Program-made: the position numbers and the translations under genes | In this document: piece after piece, positions 58,601-64,000 of the stretch | Layout: each line of letters opens with the position of its first letter | Position numbering within the stretch: the stretch's first letter is position 1 | The notes under the pieces: generated by a model | What the model was told of the DNA's origin: nothing | Database searches by the model: none | Seen by the model: the letters and a program-made list of their open reading frames with translations, nothing else | Assembly (NCBI RefSeq): GCF_000284595.1 | Contig: NC_017671.1 | Span: forward strand, 4,435,001-4,499,000 | Direction of reading: 5' to 3' | Origin: Stenotrophomonas maltophilia D457 | GTDB taxonomy: Bacteria; Pseudomonadota; Gammaproteobacteria; Xanthomonadales; Xanthomonadaceae | DNA length: 64,000 nucleotides

Positions 58601-59021
58601 GCCACAGCGCGGTGGGCTGGCCATTGTCCAGCCGTTCCAGGCGCAGGCGCAGCGGCTGCCGCTGTACATGCAGTACCAGTGCCTCGGTACGCACGCGGAT
58701 TTCCTGTGCGTCTTCTTCCAGCTGCGCCTGCACGCTCGCCTTGGGCTGCGGCAGCACGATCGGCGCGGCCTTGTCGCCGGCGCCGGTCAACGTGCCGTTG
58801 CGGCCGGCCTGCACGCGGATGATGTCGGTCGCCGGCAGTTCAATGCGGATGCGCGCGCCCTTGTCGGTCTGCAGGTCCCAGCCCTGCACGCCGTCGCGGC
58901 TGGCGCTGGCGCTGACCGTACGCAGGTTGCCGACCGGCTCGGCGCGGGCCGTCATGGACGCCAGCATCAAGGCCGGCACCAGGGCCAGCATCAGCGGCGA
59001 GCGACGAACGCAGTTTTCCAC
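55662..59021 (-). CDS. GH31-family alpha-galactosidase/alpha-N-acetylgalactosaminidase with C-terminal carbohydrate-binding domains
   Basis: GTG 59021 follows GGGAG with a five-base gap; 1,119 residues. A signal peptide ends near residue 27 (MTARA|EPV). The N-terminal beta domain precedes a GH31 barrel (about 230-560) with RWALSYGDADCYNDGD, probable nucleophile Asp375 in QKLDVAWTG and probable acid/base Asp426 in AWTGDQSSSWDYIRW, then GSAETFTRDLQWKAFTPVLMGMSGW. Beta-sandwich domains follow, an F5/8-type module (about 785-910: WVIGFGERKMIDGIDIAPRND) and a C-terminal NPCBM-like module (DLRLQGGWHLLRADLGID). Subfamily assignment to the GalNAc/Gal-specific branch is from context and memory. It probably attacks mucin-type glycans. 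Confidence 0.85.
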   Translation of the reverse strand: MENCVRRSPLMLALVPALMLASMTARAEPVGNLRTVSASASRDGVQGWDLQTDKGARIRIELPATDIIRVQAGRNGTLTGAGDKAAPIVLPQPKASVQAQLEEDAQEIRVRTEALVLHVQRQPLRLRLERLDNGQPTALWQELQPLDLDATQSVQVLSSQADEGYFGGGQQNGRYQFKGRELEVSYSGGWEEGDRPSPAPMLLSSRGWGMLRNTWSDGSYDLRQSDQATLLHREDRFDAYYFVGADLPKLIERYTQLTGRPNMVARWALSYGDADCYNDGDNSRKPGTVPEGWSDGPTGTTPDVIDSVAKQYRAHDMPGGWILPNDGYGCGYKQLPETVKGLAGYGFRTGLWTENGVDKIAWEVGKAGSRVQKLDVAWTGKGYQFAMDANRQAFNGILDNSDSRPFLWTVMGWAGIQRYAVAWTGDQSSSWDYIRWHVPTLVGSGLSGMAYASGDVDAIFGGSAETFTRDLQWKAFTPVLMGMSGWSSNARKHPWWYDEPYRSINRDYLKLKMRLTPYMYGLVHEAAQTGAPPVRGLMWDNPRDPHAQDETYKYQFLLGRDLLVAPVYRSQAASRGWRRDIHLPAGGWIDYWDGRRVQAAADGRQLDRQVDLATLPVFVRAGAILPMYPSMLFDGEKPLDEVTFDLYPQGDSQYTLYEDDGNTRRYQQGESSTQVIRVQAPAQGSGPVQVQIDAVQGQYNGQLAQRRYGLRVLSRQAPRAVQAGGRALPALADAAAFNSANEGWYFDAKDRRGTVHVRTATQDIRQPLQLQLDFAVAAAAADDAYPAAPVLGRELPADSLLVVNRPAEEPGHALENAFDDDPATWFRSVRNQAVRTGAHEWVIGFGERKMIDGIDIAPRNDKNWKHGQVRDYEVYLGDSNGEWGEPIARGRLQLKEGVQRIDFPAHAGRLLRFRVLSVQNPEGDGASSTDPMVTAAQGSARAFDALQPRDVGPIALSTFHILEHQEPERPARQRYLSELPVPAALASQLRTDQSFRGDAGMRMNGLQFRRGLGVGANSRIDLRLQGGWHLLRADLGIDDACRNAGGLQFQVWGDNRLLYDSGLVKAPGVVKPELDIRGLSTLSLRTLGAQGSQPAQVCANWANAVLIGQEGDSASIVAP

Positions 59022-59342
59022 GCGGACTCCCAACCCGTTCACCGGGCGTTTCGAAAGCGATTGGGCCGACTCTAGGGCAGCGATTCGAAAGATGTCAACA
59101 AATTGAAAGGAAAAAGGAAGATATATTCCATTGAAACGAAAGTTGTTGCGCCGCAATACTTTGTGTAAGCGCTTGCAGGTGCCTGTTAAGCATTGTGCGA
59201 TACGGCATTCAGTGGTCCTTTCGTTTTTCCCGGCATTGCGCACGGGGCAAAGCCACCCACCTTTTTTCTTTCTTTTTACTTTCGATGTTTGACATTTCGA
59301 AAGAAAACGCAGATGGTGCGCTGGCCCAACTGGAACCTCCGA
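59022..59342. promoter_or_regulatory. Divergent regulatory region with TTTCGAAA palindromes and a LacI-type site
   Basis: TTTCGAAA occurs at 59049-59056 and 59296-59303, ATTCGAAAG at 59083-59091, and looser GAAAG or CTTTC half-sites at 59103-59120 (TTGAAAGGAAAAAGGAAG), 59131-59142 (TTGAAACGAAAG), 59218-59229 and 59273-59285. Repeated GAAAG half-sites are typical of DeoR-family operators, and a DeoR-type gene ends this operon. A separate palindrome TGTAAGCGCTTGCA (59165-59178) has the LacI-family operator form; no LacI gene is in the window. The region separates the GH31-like gene from agaS. Confidence 0.7.
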
Positions 59343-60497
59343 ATGGACGTCACCCTGCTTTCCGATGTGTCCGCCTGGCAGCGCCTTGGCGGAGCCGATA
59401 CCGCTACCGAAATCGCCCAGCAGCCTGCGCTGTGGGACGCCCTGGCACAGGACCTGTCGCGTGCCCGCGACCGCCTGCAGGCCTTCCCCGGCGACAGCCT
59501 CAACGATCCCAACCAGCGCGTGCTGTTCACCGGCGCCGGCAGCTCCGGCTTCATCGCCGAAATGGTGGCCGACGCGATCAACGCGCAATGGCCTGCCGAG
59601 GTGCGCGTGGTGCACACCACCAGTCTGCTGACCCACCCGGCGCTGTACCTGCAGCGCGACCGTCCGACCCTGCTGGTCTCGTTCGCCCGCAGTGGCTCCA
59701 GCCCGGAGAGCGTGGCGGCGGTGGACCGCGTGCGCAGCGACGTGGATGACGCGCGCTTCCTCGACATCACCTGCAACGCCGATGGCGAGCTGGCCCGCCG
59801 TGGCGCCGGCCGTGCCGACACCTGCACCCTGCTGATGCCGTCGGCCAGCTGCGACCGCGCCTTCGCCATGACCAGCAGCCTGACCTGCATGCTGCTGGCC
59901 GCGCTGACCGTGTTCGATCGTTCGCCGTGGGATGCGCGCGTGACGCGCCTGAAGCAGATCGCCGCGCTGGCCCGCGAAGGCCTGGCGCAGTGGGATGCAC
60001 CGGTGGCGACACTGGCGCAGCGCCCGTTCAACCGCATCATCTACCTCGGCAGCGGCCCGCTGGAAGCACTGGCACGCGAGTGCGCGCTGAAGGTGCTGGA
60101 GCTCACCGCTGGCCGCGTGCTGGCGCTGGCCAACACACCCCTGGGCTTCCGTCATGGCCCGAAGTCGACGCTGGATGGCAACACCCTGGTGGTGGTGCTG
60201 CGCAGCGTGCAGCCGCTGGCGCGCCGCTACGAACAGGACCTGCTGGAAGAACTGCGCCGCGACGGCGTGGCCGGCCAGGTGCTGGCGATCGGTCCGCATT
60301 CGGACATCGGCGCCGACGACGAATACACCCTCACCGTGCCGGCACTGGACGATCCGTGGCTGGCACCGGTGTGGCTGGGCTTTGCGCAGCTGTTCGCACT
60401 ACAGCGCTCGGCCGCGCTGGGCCTGACCCCGGACAACCCGTTCCCGGACGGCACCGTCAACCGCGTCGTCAAGGGCGTCACCATCCACCATGGCTGA
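59343..60497 (+). CDS. agaS: AgaS-like SIS-domain galactosamine-6-phosphate deaminase/isomerase
   Basis: The start taken is ATG 59343 (384 residues); an upstream in-frame ATG at 59313 is possible. Two SIS domains are visible: RVLFTGAGSSGFIAEMVAD with LLVSFARSGSSPESVAAVD, and RIIYLGSGPLEALARECALKVLELT with FRHGPKSTL. AgaS converts D-galactosamine 6-phosphate to tagatose 6-phosphate plus ammonia. It is the first gene of the plus-strand arm; its 3' end overlaps the ROK kinase gene by eight bases, so expression is coupled. The upstream region has DeoR-type operators. Confidence 0.9.
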   Translation: MDVTLLSDVSAWQRLGGADTATEIAQQPALWDALAQDLSRARDRLQAFPGDSLNDPNQRVLFTGAGSSGFIAEMVADAINAQWPAEVRVVHTTSLLTHPALYLQRDRPTLLVSFARSGSSPESVAAVDRVRSDVDDARFLDITCNADGELARRGAGRADTCTLLMPSASCDRAFAMTSSLTCMLLAALTVFDRSPWDARVTRLKQIAALAREGLAQWDAPVATLAQRPFNRIIYLGSGPLEALARECALKVLELTAGRVLALANTPLGFRHGPKSTLDGNTLVVVLRSVQPLARRYEQDLLEELRRDGVAGQVLAIGPHSDIGADDEYTLTVPALDDPWLAPVWLGFAQLFALQRSAALGLTPDNPFPDGTVNRVVKGVTIHHG

Positions 60498-61428
60498 GCT
60501 GATCGCCCACGCCTGCTACGGCATCGACATCGGCGGCACCAAGATCGAGCTGGTGGCGTGCGATGTGGCGATGCAGGTTACCTGGCGCCGCCGCGTGGCC
60601 ACCCCACAGGGTGACTACGACGGTTTCCTGCAGGCAGTCGTGGCGCTGGTCGCCGAGGCCGATGCCGCACTGGGCCGCAGTGATGCGGCGATCGGCATCG
60701 CCCTGCCCGGCGTGCGCGACCGCCGCAGCGGCCGCCAGCTCAGCGCGAACGTGCCTGCGTTGACCGGCCACAGCGTGGCCGCGGACCTGCAGGCGCGGCT
60801 GCAACGCCCGCTGCATTTCGGCAACGACCTGCAGTGTTTTGCCCTGTCTGAAGCACACGGCGGTGCCGCCGACGGCTACCCCAGCATGTTCGGCGCCATC
60901 CTCGGCACCGGTGCTGGCGGTGGTTTCTGCGTGCAGGGCCGCCTGCTGACCGGTTTCAACGGGCTGGCCGGCGAATGGGGCCACTGGAGCGTGCCCGGTC
61001 ATCTGCTGCAGCGCCACGGCCTGCCGCTGATCGACTGCGCCTGCGGCCTGCAGGGCTGCGTGGAGCGTTATGTGTCCGGCAGTGGCGTGGCGATGATCGA
61101 GCGCCACCTTGGTGGCAGCGCCGCCGACGCCAGCGCGGTGATCGCCCTGGCCGAAGCCGGTGATGCCCGCGCGCGCAAGGCGCTGGACATCCATCGCGAC
61201 CTGCTCGGCCACAGCCTGGCCGCGCTGGTGCTGGCGCTGGACCCGCACGTGATCGTGCTCGGCGGCGGCCTTTCGCAGTACGCGCCGCTGTACCAGCACC
61301 TGCCCGCCGCCATCGCCACCCACCTGTTCAAGGGTGTGCAGGTGCCACCGATCGTGCCGCCACGCTTCGGCGATGCCGGTGGCGCACGTGGTGCCGCCCT
61401 GCTCGCCTGCCAACCCTCGTTTTCCTGA
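60490..61428 (+). CDS. ROK-family N-acetylgalactosamine/N-acetylglucosamine kinase
   Basis: A 312-residue ROK protein: GIDIGGTKIELVACD (ATP phosphate loop), ILGTGAGGGFCV, NGLAGEWGHW with the catalytic Asp replaced in the usual place by NDLQCFALSEA (Asp in GNDLQ), and the zinc site CACGLQGCVE. ROK sugar kinases phosphorylate the 6-hydroxyl. Here, between agaS and the aldolase gene, it is likely AgaK, producing GalNAc-6-phosphate without a phosphotransferase system. Overlap with agaS and a 16-base gap to the next gene support one operon. Confidence 0.88.
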   Translation: MAELIAHACYGIDIGGTKIELVACDVAMQVTWRRRVATPQGDYDGFLQAVVALVAEADAALGRSDAAIGIALPGVRDRRSGRQLSANVPALTGHSVAADLQARLQRPLHFGNDLQCFALSEAHGGAADGYPSMFGAILGTGAGGGFCVQGRLLTGFNGLAGEWGHWSVPGHLLQRHGLPLIDCACGLQGCVERYVSGSGVAMIERHLGGSAADASAVIALAEAGDARARKALDIHRDLLGHSLAALVLALDPHVIVLGGGLSQYAPLYQHLPAAIATHLFKGVQVPPIVPPRFGDAGGARGAALLACQPSFS

Positions 61429-61444
61429 TGTCCGGAGCCTGACC

Positions 61445-62779
61445 ATGTCCCCGTTGCAGACCCTGCTTGCTTCCCACCGCGCCGGTGCCAATGTCGGCCT
61501 GTACAGCGTCTGCTGCAGCAACGAGCAGGTGCTGCGCGCGGCCATGCACGTGGCACAGGCACATGGCACCGTGCTGCTGGTCGAGGCCACCTCCAACCAG
61601 GTCGACCAGTTCGGCGGCTACACCGGCATGACCCCGCCGCAGTACCGCGATTACGTCGGCACCCTGGCCGATGAGGAAGGCTTCCCACGCGAACGGCTGA
61701 TCCTGGGCGGCGACCATCTCGGCCCGAATGCCTGGCAGAAGCGCCCGGCGGCCGAAGCGATGACCCACGCGCGCGTGCTGATCGAAGCCTACGTCGCCGC
61801 CGGTTTCCACAAGATCCACCTCGACTGCAGCATGTCCTGCGCCGATGACCCGGTGCCGCTGCCCGATGCCATCGTCGCTGCACGTTCGGCCGAGCTTGCC
61901 GAGATCGCCGAACGCACCGCCGCCGAACACGGCCTGCCGCCGCCGGTCTACGTGATCGGTACCGAGGTGCCGATTCCCGGTGGCGAAGCCTCGCTGGCCG
62001 AAGGCCTGCAGGTGACCACGCCGGCTGCCGCCGCGCAGACCCTGGCCATCCACCAGCAGGCGTTCGACACGCCACAGCTGCGCGATGCGTGGCAGCGCGT
62101 GATCGCGATGGTGGTGCAGCCGGGCGTGGACTTCGACCACAGCAGCGTGCATGAGTACAACCCGGACGCCGCCCATGCGCTGGCCGACTTCCTCGAGCGG
62201 CAGCCGCGCATCGTGTTCGAAGCGCATTCCACCGACTACCAGCGCGAAAGCGGCCTGCATGCGCTGGTACGCGACCACTTCGCCATCCTCAAGGTCGGCC
62301 CGGCGGCCACCTTCGCCTACCGCGAGGCGCTGTTCGCGCTGGCCGCGATCGAGGCCGAACTGCTGCCGGCCGCACAGTGCTCGCACCTACCGCAGGTGCT
62401 GGACGAGGTGATGGTGGCGCAGCCGAAGTACTGGCAGTCCTACTACCAGGGCGATGCCGCCGCGCTGCGCCTGCTGCGCCGTTATTCCTTCAGCGACCGC
62501 TGCCGCTACTACTGGGGCGAGCCGGCGCTGGTACAGGCGGTGCAGACCCTGTTCGCCAACCTGGAGCAGCATGCGCCGCCGCTGGTGCTGCTCAGCCAGT
62601 ACCTGCCGGAGCAGTACCGCGCCGTGCGCGAAGGCAGCCTGGCCAACACCCCCACCGCGCTGGTGCAGCACCGCATCGGCCTGTGCCTGGGTGAGTACGC
62701 CCGTGCCTGCAGCGCCAACCAGGCCGGACCCCGCACGCAGAACGCAGGTTCGGCTGCCGGCGTTCCTGCGAACGGCTAA
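61445..62779 (+). CDS. Tagatose-1,6-bisphosphate aldolase, GatZ/KbaZ-type subunit
   Basis: ATG 61445 gives 444 residues. Family features are MSPLQTLLASHRAGANVGLYSVCCSN, VLLVEATSNQVDQFGGYTGMTP, LGGDHLGPNAWQ, HLDCSMSCADDP, IGTEVPIPGGE and FEAHSTDYQ. In E. coli KbaZ/GatZ supports the catalytic KbaY/GatY subunit; here no KbaY gene is adjacent within the window, so this protein may be catalytic itself or pair with a distant subunit, as proposed for AgaZ in non-enteric Aga clusters. The C-terminal 25 residues are low complexity. It precedes the DeoR regulator by 27 bases. Confidence 0.88.
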   Translation: MSPLQTLLASHRAGANVGLYSVCCSNEQVLRAAMHVAQAHGTVLLVEATSNQVDQFGGYTGMTPPQYRDYVGTLADEEGFPRERLILGGDHLGPNAWQKRPAAEAMTHARVLIEAYVAAGFHKIHLDCSMSCADDPVPLPDAIVAARSAELAEIAERTAAEHGLPPPVYVIGTEVPIPGGEASLAEGLQVTTPAAAAQTLAIHQQAFDTPQLRDAWQRVIAMVVQPGVDFDHSSVHEYNPDAAHALADFLERQPRIVFEAHSTDYQRESGLHALVRDHFAILKVGPAATFAYREALFALAAIEAELLPAAQCSHLPQVLDEVMVAQPKYWQSYYQGDAAALRLLRRYSFSDRCRYYWGEPALVQAVQTLFANLEQHAPPLVLLSQYLPEQYRAVREGSLANTPTALVQHRIGLCLGEYARACSANQAGPRTQNAGSAAGVPANG

Positions 62780-62806
62780 TCTCTACCTTTTCCCGCAAAA
62801 CCGAGA

Positions 62807-63589
62807 ATGGCCATGCGCAACACCCGCTCCCGCCGGCAACAGATCCTGCAGCTGCTGATCGAGCACGGCTCGGTGCAGGTGGCCGATCTGGTCGAGCGCT
62901 TCGGCGTGTCGGCGGTGACGATCCGTGCCGACCTGACCCACTTCGAATCGCAGGGCCTGGCCAACCGCACCCACGGCGGCGCGACCTTGGTGCGCACGCC
63001 GCCGCAGGAACAGGACATCCATGAGAAGGACGCGCTGAACCTGCCACTGAAGGAATCGATCGGTGCGCGCGCTGCGCGCCTGGTGCAGCCGGGTGACAAC
63101 ATCATCATCGATTCCGGCTCGACCACGATGACGCTGGCGCGCCACCTGCGCGCGCATCGCGACGTGACGGTGATGACCAACGGCCTGAACATCGCCTGGG
63201 AACTGGCCAATGCCGCGGGCATCACCGTGCTGCTGACCGGTGGCCTGCTGCGCCAGCAGTCGCTGTCGCTGCAGGGCAGCCAGGCCGAAGCCAGCCTCAA
63301 CTCGTACAGCTTCGACACCCTGTTCCTGGGCGTGGACGGCCTGGACCTGCAGTTCGGCCTGACTACCCACGACGAGGCCGAAGCCCGCCTCAACCACCGC
63401 ATGGTCGAGCGTGCGCGCCGCATCGTGGTGCTGACCGATGCCTCCAAGTTCGGCCGCGTCAGCCTGCACCGCATCGCCCTGCTGGACCAGATCCACGCCA
63501 TCATCACCGACGCCGGCATCGACGATGCAACCCGCGAAGGGCTGCAGCGGCTGGGCATCGAAGTGATCATCGCCGAGCCCACCGCATGA
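62807..63589 (+). CDS. agaR: DeoR/GlpR-family repressor, AgaR-like
   Basis: A 260-residue protein with an N-terminal DeoR winged helix (RRQQILQLLIEHGSVQVADLVERFGVSAVTIRADL) and the C-terminal sugar-phosphate sensor domain (DNIIIDSGSTTMTLARHL, VMTNGLNIAWELAN, LLTGGLLRQQSLSLQG, DTLFLGVDGLDLQFGLT, LTDASKFGR). The sensor belongs to the DeoR group that binds phosphosugars. Position in the operon with agaS, kinase, aldolase and nagA makes it the likely regulator of the GalNAc locus, with the GAAAG-type half-sites at 59022-59342 as its operator. The symbol is by analogy. It overlaps nagA (ATGA). Confidence 0.88.
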   Translation: MAMRNTRSRRQQILQLLIEHGSVQVADLVERFGVSAVTIRADLTHFESQGLANRTHGGATLVRTPPQEQDIHEKDALNLPLKESIGARAARLVQPGDNIIIDSGSTTMTLARHLRAHRDVTVMTNGLNIAWELANAAGITVLLTGGLLRQQSLSLQGSQAEASLNSYSFDTLFLGVDGLDLQFGLTTHDEAEARLNHRMVERARRIVVLTDASKFGRVSLHRIALLDQIHAIITDAGIDDATREGLQRLGIEVIIAEPTA

Positions 63590-64000
63590 CCGACACCCGC
63601 ACCCTGCATGGCCGCATCCTCACCCCGCTGGGCTGGCGGCGCGGGCACGTCCACTTCGATTCACGCGTGCGCCGGCTGCAGGTGGACGACCACAGCGGCG
63701 CCGACGACCTGCAGCTGCCGGTGATCCTGCCCGGCTTCGTCGACCTGCATGTGCATGGCGCGGCCGGCGTGGACCTGATGCAGGGCGGCGACGTGGCACG
63801 CACCATCGCCCGCACCCATCTGCGCTTCGGCACCACCACGCTGCTGGCGACCACCATGACCGCCGGGCTGGACGAGATCGAGCACGCGCTGCACGGCGTC
63901 GCTGCGGCAATGGCGGCGCCTGATACCGACGCCGCCAGCATCGTCGGCGTGCATCTGGAAGGACCGTTCATCAGCCCGCAGCGGCTGGGCGCACAGCCCA
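63586..64000 (+). CDS. nagA: N-acetylgalactosamine/N-acetylglucosamine-6-phosphate deacetylase, 3' part outside window
   Basis: Starts at ATG 63586, overlapping the regulator stop. The visible 138 residues include the metal-binding HXH in LPGFVDLHVHGAAGVD, the segment ARTHLRFGTTTLLATTMTA and the catalytic-region start VGVHLEGPFISPQRLGAQ with the metal-ligand Glu. NagA/AgaA removes the acetyl group from GlcNAc-6-P or GalNAc-6-P in the cytoplasm, giving the substrate of AgaS. In this operon the GalNAc form (AgaA) is likely. The gene runs beyond base 64000. Confidence 0.92.
   Translation, partial: MTDTRTLHGRILTPLGWRRGHVHFDSRVRRLQVDDHSGADDLQLPVILPGFVDLHVHGAAGVDLMQGGDVARTIARTHLRFGTTTLLATTMTAGLDEIEHALHGVAAAMAAPDTDAASIVGVHLEGPFISPQRLGAQP

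Noticed and set aside
55572..59075. Very long plus-strand open frame (over 1,100 codons) opposite the GH31-like gene
   Set aside because: It is antisense to a gene with clear domains, its translation is rich in Ala, Val, His, Gln and Arg without known motifs, and it has no ribosome binding site. High GC content makes such antisense frames common.

Overview
The window is high-GC (about 65% outside one AT-richer stretch) gammaproteobacterial chromosome, most likely from a Stenotrophomonas species close to S. maltophilia (Xanthomonadaceae). The support is the gene content (several large TonB-dependent receptors, cyoABCD, kexin-like secreted protease, Aga-type N-acetylgalactosamine genes) and many short palindromic repeats that begin with GTAG and carry GCCGAGC...GCTCGGC or GTGCCAACCAAGGTTGGCAC stems, the style of the SMAG/REP elements of S. 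maltophilia. The species name is inference; nothing was searched.

Layout. 0-4 kb: end of a DUF998-like membrane gene, a large structured inverted repeat ahead of a small unknown gene, and a mini-Rhs gene coupled to a small membrane protein. 4-13 kb: comM, a Nudix hydrolase, a TonB receptor, a HAD phosphatase, an ExoD-like gene, a sorbosone-dehydrogenase-like lipoprotein with its DUF2231 partner. 13.8-16.2 kb: a kexin-like subtilase overlapping by one base a secreted protein that looks like an external chaperone/inhibitor. 16.4-21 kb: cyoABCD plus an SCO1/SenC gene. 21-25 kb: two MocR-type regulators around a small membrane protein and a thioredoxin-like protein, with the same 25-bp palindrome in two promoters. 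25-29 kb: a tandem REP array, then a Tat-type PLP enzyme coupled to a TonB receptor. 29-41 kb: mostly housekeeping or hypothetical genes (AraC/GyrI regulator, alpha/beta hydrolase, VOC protein, TPM-domain protein, M3 peptidase, YiiX-like hydrolase, EcsC-like protein, short-chain fatty acid transporter, ubiA), ending in tRNA-Arg(CCG).

41-51 kb is an accessory Rhs locus on the minus strand. A 1,565-residue secreted Rhs protein ends in a tip that resembles a permuted NlpC/P60 cysteine hydrolase. It is followed by a probable immunity membrane protein broken at a run of nine G, then by an array of displaced Rhs tips and small candidate immunity genes (membrane proteins, an ankyrin protein, a lipoprotein). 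Three runs of 8-9 C/G lie within about 650 bp around the toxin-immunity junction.

51-64 kb is a coherent N-acetylgalactosamine utilisation locus. Divergent from an intergenic region carrying TTTCGAAA-type and LacI-type palindromes are a minus-strand arm (GH31-like alpha-galactosidase/GalNAcase, TonB receptor, GH109-like oxidoreductase) and a plus-strand arm (AgaS-like isomerase/deaminase, ROK kinase, GatZ/KbaZ-type aldolase subunit, DeoR/AgaR-type regulator, and nagA, which runs off the end). Together these would release GalNAc outside or in the periplasm, import it, phosphorylate, deacetylate and deaminate it, and split the product.
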